Shown here piece by piece: positions 51,515-58,511 of a stretch of 64,000 nt of DNA. Below the pieces are notes generated by a model that saw only the letters and a list, made by a program, of their open reading frames with translations, was not told the origin of the DNA and did not search any database. Origin of the DNA: 14-2 sp963628035 (GTDB lineage: Bacteria; Bacillota; Clostridia; Lachnospirales; Lachnospiraceae); the NCBI GenBank assembly GCA_963628035.1, contig CAVGED010000103.1, forward strand, positions 1-64,000, given 5' to 3'. Position 1 is the stretch's first letter; every line of letters starts with the position of its first letter. A program made the translations under genes and the position numbers.

Positions 51515-52609
51515 TCAGAAATGCAAATAATCATATAGGTTTTCTACTTCGGGCATACTCCGAAGTTTATTCAGTGCCCTTGATTCTATTTGACGAATTC
51601 TCTCCCTTGTTAGATTAAACAATGCACCGATTTCTTCGAGATTTAACGGCGGCTTACCATTAAGTCCATAATGTAGAACAAGAATTTTCTGCTCCCGTTC
51701 GGTCAGGTGTTTCAGCATCTCCAAAAGTTGTTTGGAACAATCGTCCATATGAGACTGTTGGCCAGGGTCGTTCTCATAAGAGGCAATGCTGTCAAGGAGT
51801 GTTCCGCCCATTTCTTCGTCTGGTTTTGTGTCCATAGATATATGGTTAAAATCGAAATTCTGCAACTGCATGACATGAGCGGCGGAAAAACCGGTCATGT
51901 CCGCAATCTGACTTGCCGTCGGATACTCCATATATTCAATGTAGTATTTGTTTGCTGCCTTTTTGATTTTATTCAGATCTGTGCAAATGTGGCGTGGAAG
52001 GCGAATCATGCGAGACTGATCGTTCACATATCCGAGAATGGATTGTTTGATCCAAAATACGCTGTAAGTAGTGAAACGGGATCCACGGTTTGGATTGTAT
52101 CTGTCCACCGCATTCATAAGCCCAAGGTTTGCTTGCTGAATCAAGTCAAGAAACGGCACGCCTGTTTTTGCAAATTTTGAAGCAATCGAAAAGGCAAATT
52201 TCAGATTGCAGTTAATCAGATATTCACGGGCTGACAAATCACCGTTACCTATGCGTTTGACTAATGCGAGAGTTTCTTTGTGAGACAGAGTGGGAAACTC
52301 ATGTATTTCTCGGATATATGTATTTATAGTATCAGAGGAGTCAACAGGGACTTGATCGTTTGGTTCTGAATTCGAATCTTCTGGGAGTTTGTCCGGGGAA
52401 ACAATATTCGAATCTTCATCATTAAAAACAACCTCTATTCCGCAATTCTCAAAAGTTGCATAAATATCCTCTAATTCAGAATCGCTGGTCTTGTATTTAT
52501 TGAAGCGTTTGACTATTGTATCGGCATGAATGTATCCTTTCTTCTTTACCTGAGCCAGCAGGCTGTTAAGAAGTTGGGATTTTTCTTTTGCATGATCGTA
52601 TTTAGTCAT
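51515..52609 (-). CDS. Element-encoded RpoD-like sigma-70 factor
   Basis: This 364-residue sigma factor is on the minus strand. An N-terminal region-1-like segment (KKKGYIHADTIVKRFNKY) is followed by an acidic linker. Then come region 1.2 (TINTYIREIHEFPTLSHKET), region 2 (YLINCNLKFAFSIASKFA, LDLIQQANLGLMNAVDRY, RFTTYSVFWIKQSILGYV with QSRMIRLPRH), region 3 and region 4 (LTEREQKILVLHYGL, LTRERIRQIESRALNKLR). The architecture is that of group 1/2 primary-like sigmas, not an ECF or sporulation factor, which is unusual on a mobile element. ATG 52609 follows GGAGGG; an upstream start at 52651 lies in the promoter. It is likely to serve the shared promoters at 53842, 55801 and 61317. Confidence 0.88.
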   Translation of the reverse strand: MTKYDHAKEKSQLLNSLLAQVKKKGYIHADTIVKRFNKYKTSDSELEDIYATFENCGIEVVFNDEDSNIVSPDKLPEDSNSEPNDQVPVDSSDTINTYIREIHEFPTLSHKETLALVKRIGNGDLSAREYLINCNLKFAFSIASKFAKTGVPFLDLIQQANLGLMNAVDRYNPNRGSRFTTYSVFWIKQSILGYVNDQSRMIRLPRHICTDLNKIKKAANKYYIEYMEYPTASQIADMTGFSAAHVMQLQNFDFNHISMDTKPDEEMGGTLLDSIASYENDPGQQSHMDDCSKQLLEMLKHLTEREQKILVLHYGLNGKPPLNLEEIGALFNLTRERIRQIESRALNKLRSMPEVENLYDYLHF

Positions 52610-52641
52610 CTTTATGTTCCCTCCTGCGGTGATACAATTAT

Positions 52642-52670
52642 AATATAGCACAAATAAAGTGGAAAGTCAA
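52642..52670 (-). promoter_or_regulatory. Housekeeping promoter of the sigma gene
   Basis: On the minus strand TTGACT (52670-52665) and TATATT (52647-52642) are 17 bases apart. This is an ordinary sigmaA-type promoter, unlike the shared element promoters. Confidence 0.65.
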
Positions 52671-52683
52671 TAGATAACTTTGC

Positions 52684-52773
52684 AAAGTGTAAAAAACGAA
52701 CCAAAAAGACCGAACTGCAATGTATTATAACAAGAAAAACAGAGAAAAAGTGTAAAAACAACCTCAAAAGTGT
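52684..52773. repeat. Three AAAGTGT repeats between the divergent promoters
   Basis: AAAGTGT occurs at 52684, 52747 and 52767. The first two extend to AAAGTGTAAAAA. Spacings of 63 and 20 bases are near whole helical turns, and the last copy touches the -35 box TTGACG. They are candidate sites for a regulator such as the ParB-like protein. Confidence 0.4.
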
Positions 52774-52801
52774 TGACGCACTTCTGTTTTTGCTGTATAC
52801 T
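52773..52801 (+). promoter_or_regulatory. Strong housekeeping promoter of the 52838 gene
   Basis: TTGACG (52773-52778) and TATACT (52796-52801) with a 17-base spacer form a near-consensus sigmaA promoter, divergent from the sigma gene. Confidence 0.75.
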
Positions 52802-52837
52802 ATATTTAAGAAAAACACGAGGAGAGGAGGTACTGTC

Positions 52838-53299
52838 ATGACTGCGGAGAAGAATAACAATGATGAAATAATGCATTTGTGGACAGAACTGTATCTAAAT
52901 CAAAAAATGTCAGCACTGCAGAAGCGAATTTATGATTGGTGGATTGGTGAAGGTTTCTTTTATGCTTCAAATTTTAAGGAAACAATCAACGGAACCGTTG
53001 CTGAGCTTATGCTTCTTATCGGTGACAGTGCCGACAACTTGGTAGCTGAGAACAAACTATCAAAATTCGCAGCAGAAGAAAAGGCCGATAAAAGAAAAAA
53101 GCAAGGATGGGAATTGATTCCGTTCGGGAAAAGGCATTTTTTCTTAAAAGACACAGAAAAAAGCCGTGTAGAAATTCAAAGATTACTGGAGGAAAATATC
53201 AGATTTTTTTCGGTTCTTGAATTTTGTACCAAGGAATTTGAAAACATCAAAGTGTTGAAGTCTGTAATTATAGAGATTAAAAGGAGGAAAGAAATATAA
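52838..53299 (+). CDS. Hypothetical element protein
   Basis: I do not recognise this 153-residue soluble, charged protein. Its N-terminal part (LWTELYLNQKMSALQKRIYDWWIGEGFFYA) looks helical and aromatic-rich, the middle is Lys/Glu-rich, and the end is basic. ATG 52838 is preferred because GAGAGGAGG precedes it; the upstream start at 52790 lies within the promoter. The next gene starts inside its stop codon (TAATG), so they form an operon. As the first gene opposite the sigma factor, it could be an early regulator; that is positional inference only. Confidence 0.65.
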   Translation: MTAEKNNNDEIMHLWTELYLNQKMSALQKRIYDWWIGEGFFYASNFKETINGTVAELMLLIGDSADNLVAENKLSKFAAEEKADKRKKQGWELIPFGKRHFFLKDTEKSRVEIQRLLEENIRFFSVLEFCTKEFENIKVLKSVIIEIKRRKEI

Positions 53300-53757
53300 T
53301 GCGTCATACTTTATCTGCGCTTCTTTCCGAATATAGACAGCGACCAACGGAAAAGCTGAAGAACGATATTTTGGACTTGCTCTTGACAATCAAAAATCCC
53401 GAGTGCATAGACAGGCAACTTTGCTTTATTACGGATGAGTGGATATTGTTTGGGAAAAATCTGCGAGTAAAGAGAAGTGAGGGGCGTACATTCCTTGCAA
53501 CGGAAACATTTGAAGGAGCAAAGAAATACATCGGTTTCTGTTATAGGATTTTTCTTGATGATTATACTTTTCAGGAAATTGATGCCTATAAGAAAAATTG
53601 TATGGATTTTGCTGACAACGCTCCGGATGATGATTATTTTGCAGCTGCCTCAATAGCGGCGACTCTTGATGAGCAAGCTGCTGTGGATAGAATAGTTGTT
53701 GATAGCAAGAACCAGATAGATGTTTGGCTTGAGAGTATCGAAAAAGAAACGGAGTAA
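53299..53757 (+). CDS. Hypothetical element protein, coupled to the preceding gene
   Basis: I do not recognise this 152-residue, acidic, soluble protein. ATG 53299 overlaps the previous stop by one base and AAGGAGG lies just upstream, giving tight coupling. It has helical character (ALLSEYRQRPTEKLKNDILDLLL) and an acidic patch, DNAPDDDYFAAAS. No membrane segment or known motif is visible. It ends about 85 bases before the first shared element promoter. Confidence 0.65.
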   Translation: MRHTLSALLSEYRQRPTEKLKNDILDLLLTIKNPECIDRQLCFITDEWILFGKNLRVKRSEGRTFLATETFEGAKKYIGFCYRIFLDDYTFQEIDAYKKNCMDFADNAPDDDYFAAASIAATLDEQAAVDRIVVDSKNQIDVWLESIEKETE

Positions 53758-53841
53758 ATACTTATAAAAGTCTAAATCGGTATGGTTACGAAGACAGAAA
53801 AATTAAGTATAGCTATAGGACGATAAAGACGATAGAAAAAA

Positions 53842-53885
53842 TGTTTTCTTGAAACGGTCCTAAAACCTCCCGTATGTTATATATA
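53842..53885 (+). promoter_or_regulatory. Shared element promoter, copy A (acidic protein gene)
   Basis: TGTTTTCTTGAAAC (53842-53855), 17 variable bases, then TATGTTATATATA (53873-53885). Copies B (55801-55844) and C (61317-61360) are identical in both blocks and the spacing. The core reads as TTGAAA-18-TATGTT with extra conserved bases on both sides, so a dedicated sigma factor is suspected. Confidence 0.75.
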
Positions 53886-53900
53886 AAACATATGGGAGGT
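53865..53900 (+). promoter_or_regulatory. Inverted repeat over promoter A and the SD of the acidic gene
   Basis: ACCTCCCGTATGTT (53865-53878) pairs with AACATATGGGAGGT (53887-53900), with one G-T pair and an 8-base loop. The left arm covers the -10 and the right arm is the SD, followed by CTTTTT and ATG 53907. It could be an operator or a terminator-like leader for read-through from upstream. Confidence 0.55.
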
Positions 53901-53906
53901 CTTTTT

Positions 53907-55787
53907 ATGTCTGATTTTTATGATGTTCTGAACGAGGTGATTGAAAGTGAGAACGAGGAAGAAAAGAAGGAGCTGAAAGAGAAAACGATAGATGCCGAAA
54001 ATGAGGAGCAAAGAGAAGCGGAGCAGGATAGCGGTTATGACAGCAACGGAGGAATAGGGGGAGCGGTATCGAACAGCATTGGCAGAGGTGCTGTTGAAAA
54101 TATGATTAAGAATTCTGTGTACGAAAAATATAATATCGATGCAAAAGCGATGAAGGAGTTTTCACGCCTTTCTCCTACAGAAATGCTGTCCGATTTTAAA
54201 AGCAGTGTCAAAGAATTAGGTGAGCTTCGGTTCGGATACGCACAGGGACAGTATTCCAAGGAGGAATATAAGGCTCTCAGCGGAAAATTGAAAGGAGAGA
54301 TTTCCGGTAAAATGCTTGAAATCGGAAGCTGTCGGAAAAGCATACTTGAGGATATTTTGCTGCGTTCTTTTGGCGTTTCTCCGTCCGATATGTCCGGAGT
54401 ACGTACTTTCAGTGATTTAATTGACGTGTTTAGGGAAGATAAGGAACCCGACAAGGAAGCAGATCGGGATAACAATCCGGACATTGAAACAGAAAGTGAT
54501 ATGGATACCGAAACAGAACAACCTGATCCGGACAGTCTTAGGGATGCTGATGTTGAGGCTGCTGAACAAGAGCTTGAAACAGACAGTACAGAAGAAAAAG
54601 AAACAGATAACGACGATGATACGGATCGTGAGGAAACCGAGGCCGATGCTTCGGAGTCCGAAGATAACCGGGAAGAATCTGAGGACAGTCTGGATGAAGG
54701 GGATAGAGAGGAACTTCCCGAACAGGGGGAGTCGGAGAACGAAACGGATGCAGATGATATGCTTGAGGACTATTCTGAAGAGTCTGATCATGAAGCTGAT
54801 TTCGATGACTCGGATACCGATCATGAGACATCTGAAGATTCTGCTGAAGAAGACGAATCTGATGCGGAAAGAGAGAAAGATGAGTTGGACGATTACGGAG
54901 ACGATGATTTTGACGAATCGGACGATGCTGTAAGCTCTGATGAAGACGATGAAGACAACGACGATGAGGATGAGGAGGAAAATGACAGTGATTCCAATGA
55001 AAAAAGAGACGAAGATCTTTCCGATGTGATTGAGGAAGAAGATCCCATCCGTGATGAACCGGAAGAAATCGATGCTAAGGATTCTGAACCATCGGGGACA
55101 GATGAGGAAGGACAGGATAGAAAAGAAGAAGAACGATCGGATGCGGCAGATTATGAAGATGAGGAACCCGACGGGGAAAAAGAAGACAATAACAGCGAAG
55201 ATACAGAGGATAACGATTTTGAATTAGATGATTATGATATTCCGGATGCGGAGAGCGTTGAAGTCGAAGCTGATACAGATACATTTTCCGAGGATTTGAT
55301 GGATACCGAACCTGTTACCGATGAAGTGCCTGATGATTATACTGAGGTGTCTGAGGCAAATGACAGTCCGGACATGGAAAGTGAGGATCTCGAAGAAAAG
55401 GATTTTACAAATGATATGCTTGAGGACGGGAATGAAGGACTTGAAGCTGACGGAGACACTGAAGCGGAAATTGATACAGGAGAAGACATTGTTCCGGAGG
55501 ATTACGACGACATTCCGGACGCACAGGATTTTGAAAATATGCTTGATCAGGGGGCGGAAGATCTGTCAGATGAAGATCTGAGCTTTGATCGTGAAGATCT
55601 TGGCGACTATGAGGATATGGGTGATTTCGACTATCTGAAAGATGCGGATATTGATTCCGAAGATATGGAAGATGTGGGGGATTCGGAAATCTCGCCGGAC
55701 AGTCTCGGTGAAGATATCGGAGAGATTGCTGAGGAAGTCGGAGAGGCAGCTGAAGAAGGAGAAGCAATCATTGCAGCACTGCTGTAA
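53907..55787 (+). CDS. Extremely acidic 626-residue element protein
   Basis: The first 190 residues include a globular-looking domain (NMIKNSVYEKYNIDAKAMKEF, LGELRFGYAQGQYSKEEYKAL). The remaining about 430 residues are dominated by Asp, Glu and Ser with very few basic or hydrophobic residues. Short Tyr/Phe-containing blocks punctuate it (ELDDYDIP, EDYDDIPDAQDFENML, MGDFDYLKDAD). The end becomes Ala-rich (EVGEAAEEGEAIIAALL). Function is unknown; such a chain could mimic DNA, chaperone a basic protein or be a flexible scaffold. ATG 53907 is preferred (GGGAGG upstream). It is the only gene driven directly from promoter A. Confidence 0.8.
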   Translation: MSDFYDVLNEVIESENEEEKKELKEKTIDAENEEQREAEQDSGYDSNGGIGGAVSNSIGRGAVENMIKNSVYEKYNIDAKAMKEFSRLSPTEMLSDFKSSVKELGELRFGYAQGQYSKEEYKALSGKLKGEISGKMLEIGSCRKSILEDILLRSFGVSPSDMSGVRTFSDLIDVFREDKEPDKEADRDNNPDIETESDMDTETEQPDPDSLRDADVEAAEQELETDSTEEKETDNDDDTDREETEADASESEDNREESEDSLDEGDREELPEQGESENETDADDMLEDYSEESDHEADFDDSDTDHETSEDSAEEDESDAEREKDELDDYGDDDFDESDDAVSSDEDDEDNDDEDEEENDSDSNEKRDEDLSDVIEEEDPIRDEPEEIDAKDSEPSGTDEEGQDRKEEERSDAADYEDEEPDGEKEDNNSEDTEDNDFELDDYDIPDAESVEVEADTDTFSEDLMDTEPVTDEVPDDYTEVSEANDSPDMESEDLEEKDFTNDMLEDGNEGLEADGDTEAEIDTGEDIVPEDYDDIPDAQDFENMLDQGAEDLSDEDLSFDREDLGDYEDMGDFDYLKDADIDSEDMEDVGDSEISPDSLGEDIGEIAEEVGEAAEEGEAIIAALL

Positions 55788-55800
55788 AAATGTTTAAGAA

Positions 55801-55844
55801 TGTTTTCTTGAAACAGAACCGGAAAATCGCCTATGTTATATATA
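55801..55844 (+). promoter_or_regulatory. Shared element promoter, copy B (RecD2-like gene)
   Basis: TGTTTTCTTGAAAC (55801-55814), 17 variable bases (55815-55831), then TATGTTATATATA (55832-55844), 33 bases before ATG 55877. It matches copies A and C exactly outside the spacer. Confidence 0.75.
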
Positions 55845-55876
55845 CGTCAAATTAAATTTAAGAAGGAGATGTTCAA

Positions 55877-58114
55877 ATGACTATCAAAGGAACTGTAAGC
55901 CGTATTTTTGCTGAAAAAGATAGTGGATTCAAGGTCCTGGTACTGGAGGTTGAGGATATGAGAAATGTTCCGCTGGAAAAGAGAAATCCCGATTTTCCAA
56001 ATAGTATCACCGTTGTCGGAATGTTGGGCGGAGTGGAGCAGGATTATGTTTTAGAGATTTCCGGAGAATGGGAAAACAGACCGAAAGGACGCTATTGGCC
56101 ATGGCAATGGAAAGCGTTAAACTATTTGGTGTGCGAGTTTGAAACACCAAAACTCATGAGAAAATTTCTCACGGAACTTCCGGGAGTGGGGGCAGAGCTT
56201 GCGAACCGGATACAACGGTTATATCCAAACACTCAGGATGTTATAGAGAACCGTCCTGAAAAGCTGACGGTAATTCGAGGAATTGATTATACTAAGGCGT
56301 TGGCGATTCAAAAGGAATTCATTCTGGAAAAAGAAAAAAAGAGCCTTAGCAGGTTTCTTGGAAAATACGGGTTGAAAAGCGAGGAAATATCTAAAATCGG
56401 CGGGTTTTATGGAACCGGTGCATTGCAAGCGATAAAGACCAACCCGTACTGCATGTGTAATGATAGATTTGTGTCTTTCAAAATTGCCGACAGGATTGCA
56501 AAGGATTTGGGCTTTGCTGCTGACGCATTCGTTCGTTTAAGCTGTGCCGTAAGACTGGTACTGGGTATGAAAGCCGGAGCCAAAGGACATACATTTTTGA
56601 CGATGGATATGTTGCTTGAAGAATGTAATGATTTTTTTCGGGGAAATGCGGCTATTGAGTGCTCTTTCTCGAAAGAACAGCTTGAAAGCCGTATGCATAA
56701 TTTGATTTCCGAAGGAGAAATAATTTTTGACAACGGCCGTTTTTATCACCCTGACAGATATGCAAACGAAAAGGATACTGCTGAAATACTTTTGCGAAGA
56801 ACGCAGATATTATCCAAATTTGCATCGGTAGACGATGAAGTACTCGCAAACTGCATGGAGGAAGCACAAAGAGTAATAGGCATCCGACTTGACGAAGTTC
56901 AGTTGAATGCCGTGAAAACAGCTATTCACAACACGACGACCGTTATCACCGGAGGGCCGGGAAGCGGCAAGACGACTTTGCTTAATGCCTTTATCAAAAC
57001 GGTAGAATTGCTTGCCGTCAAGCTTGACATGACCGATCCGAACATTTCTCTTGCGGCTCCGACAGGAATGGCATCAAAGCGAATGATATATTCTACCGGC
57101 AGAACCGCAAGGACTATTCACAAGCTATTCGAAATTCACTATGAATCTCTTCTCGGAAACACGGAAATAAAACAACTGGAGAGCGATATCGTTGTGCTTG
57201 ACGAGGTATCTATGCTGGATATTGATATTATGGCTCATATTATGCGATGCCTCAAGGACGATACTATACTTGTTCTCGTGGGAGATTCCGATCAGATCCC
57301 TTCCATAGGGCCCGGTAATGTATTGACCGATATCATCGCATCCGGCAGTATTCCGGTGGTCAGACTGTTGCATTCGTACCGGCATGGTGCGAGAAAAACA
57401 ATTCTGACCAATGCTGAAAAAATCAATACCGGAGATGAAACTTTGATAACGAATCGCTCCGATTTTGTAGTATACCGCGTGCCGGACCAAGCAAACGATA
57501 AGGAGTGCAGAAGATTATGTGCTGCTACCGAAAGGGTTTTCTGTGAAGAGTTTCTGGCAAGCGGGAAAGATCTGTATAAAATACAGGTAATTTCTCCTTT
57601 GAGAAGTAAGACGGAAGCGTCGGTTGACGAACTTAATGTTGCTTTGCAGAGAATAGCCAATCCGGAAATTTCGGAAAACGAGCAGATTCGTTTCGGAAAG
57701 GTTGTATTCCGTAAGGGCGATAAGGTTTTACAGTCTTCCAACAACTACGAAAAAGGTGTTTTCAACGGTGATGTCGGAATCGTCAAAACAGTTTCTTCCG
57801 AAAAGAAATCGATGTTGGTGGACTTTCAAGGATTGTTGATTGAGTATTCAACCAACGAAATTGAACAGCTTCGCCATGCTTTTGCAACTACGGTTCATAA
57901 AAGCCAGGGGTCCGAGTATGCCATTGTAATAATGGTTATCACCGGATTCCATTCGATGATGTTGCTACGAAACTTGTTTTACACCGGCGTTACCCGAGCA
58001 AAGCAAAGATTGATCCTAATCGGCGACGAGGAAGCAATCAAATATGCCATAAGAAATGCAAAGGGCAATAAGAGATTATCCGCCTTGTGTGAACGATTGA
58101 AAAAGTCTGGATGA
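55877..58114 (+). CDS. RecD2-like ATP-dependent DNA helicase
   Basis: This 745-residue superfamily 1B helicase unwinds DNA 5' to 3'. An N-terminal OB-like domain (GTVSRIFAEKDSGFKVLVLEV) is followed by helix-hairpin-helix regions (ELPGVGAELANRIQRLYP), typical of RecD2. The motor has Walker A ITGGPGSGKTTLLNAF (about residue 357), motif II VLDEVSMLD, motif III LVGDSDQIPSIGPG, and C-terminal FATTVHKSQGSEYAIVIM and YTGVTRAK. Helicases of this type on elements support replication or repair during transfer. GAAGGAGA precedes the ATG. No RecB or RecC is present, as expected for RecD2. Confidence 0.9.
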   Translation: MTIKGTVSRIFAEKDSGFKVLVLEVEDMRNVPLEKRNPDFPNSITVVGMLGGVEQDYVLEISGEWENRPKGRYWPWQWKALNYLVCEFETPKLMRKFLTELPGVGAELANRIQRLYPNTQDVIENRPEKLTVIRGIDYTKALAIQKEFILEKEKKSLSRFLGKYGLKSEEISKIGGFYGTGALQAIKTNPYCMCNDRFVSFKIADRIAKDLGFAADAFVRLSCAVRLVLGMKAGAKGHTFLTMDMLLEECNDFFRGNAAIECSFSKEQLESRMHNLISEGEIIFDNGRFYHPDRYANEKDTAEILLRRTQILSKFASVDDEVLANCMEEAQRVIGIRLDEVQLNAVKTAIHNTTTVITGGPGSGKTTLLNAFIKTVELLAVKLDMTDPNISLAAPTGMASKRMIYSTGRTARTIHKLFEIHYESLLGNTEIKQLESDIVVLDEVSMLDIDIMAHIMRCLKDDTILVLVGDSDQIPSIGPGNVLTDIIASGSIPVVRLLHSYRHGARKTILTNAEKINTGDETLITNRSDFVVYRVPDQANDKECRRLCAATERVFCEEFLASGKDLYKIQVISPLRSKTEASVDELNVALQRIANPEISENEQIRFGKVVFRKGDKVLQSSNNYEKGVFNGDVGIVKTVSSEKKSMLVDFQGLLIEYSTNEIEQLRHAFATTVHKSQGSEYAIVIMVITGFHSMMLLRNLFYTGVTRAKQRLILIGDEEAIKYAIRNAKGNKRLSALCERLKKSG

Positions 58115-58254
58115 TGAATTTGAGGTTCGATGGTTGACTGTGGAAAATGCGAGGGAAACATTGCGAAAAATTGTAAGTGCGGTTATACACAACGCTAAAT
58201 TGACAGTTTACAAATTGTTACCGCTTTGAAAGCAAAAAAGAGGGTTTCAAGCCC

Positions 58255-58283
58255 TTGACAAATTAGCGAAAAACGTGTAAAAT
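58255..58283 (+). promoter_or_regulatory. Promoter of the riboswitch-ATPase unit
   Basis: TTGACA (58255-58260) and TAAAAT (58278-58283) are 17 bases apart. A near-consensus sigmaA promoter with transcription starting about 58290, just before the aptamer. The preceding 58115-58254 shows no gene. Confidence 0.75.
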
Positions 58284-58292
58284 ATTACACAC

Positions 58293-58396
58293 TGAATGAG
58301 GGAGTAATTCCGCCGTAATCGTTTCGGTGCGGCGAGGCACATCGTCATCTCGGTGCGAAAGCACCCGTTGTGACCCGAAAGAATGAGACTCATGCA
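58293..58396 (+). promoter_or_regulatory. yybP-ykoY-type manganese riboswitch aptamer
   Basis: The leader has the landmarks of yybP-ykoY RNAs: GGGAGTA near the 5' end, CGTCATCTCGG in one internal loop, CCCGTTGTGACCCGAAAG in the other arm, and GAGACTC near the 3' end. Stem P1 is TGAATGAG (58293-58300) with CTCATGCA (58389-58396), one mismatch. These RNAs bind Mn2+ and switch on exporters. P1's 3' strand is also the left arm of the terminator, so the two are exclusive: Mn2+ binding should give expression. Confidence 0.8.
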
Positions 58397-58427
58397 CAGG
58401 TATCCCACCCGTGCATGAGTCTTTTTT
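58387..58427 (+). terminator. Riboswitch-controlled terminator
   Basis: GACTCATGCAC (58387-58397) pairs perfectly with GTGCATGAGTC (58411-58421), followed by TTTTTT. It overlaps the P1 stem of the aptamer and is the expression platform. Confidence 0.85.
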
Positions 58428-58511
58428 GTATATTACGGTATCGCTTGAACGCTGTTGCTCCAAATCGAACATTCAGCGTGGAAAAACAAAAGATAAGAGG
58501 AGTGAAGGACT

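Noticed and set aside
54417..55284. Several frames within the acidic protein gene on both strands
   Set aside because: All are explained by the GA-rich coding sequence of the acidic protein; none has an SD or a plausible composition.
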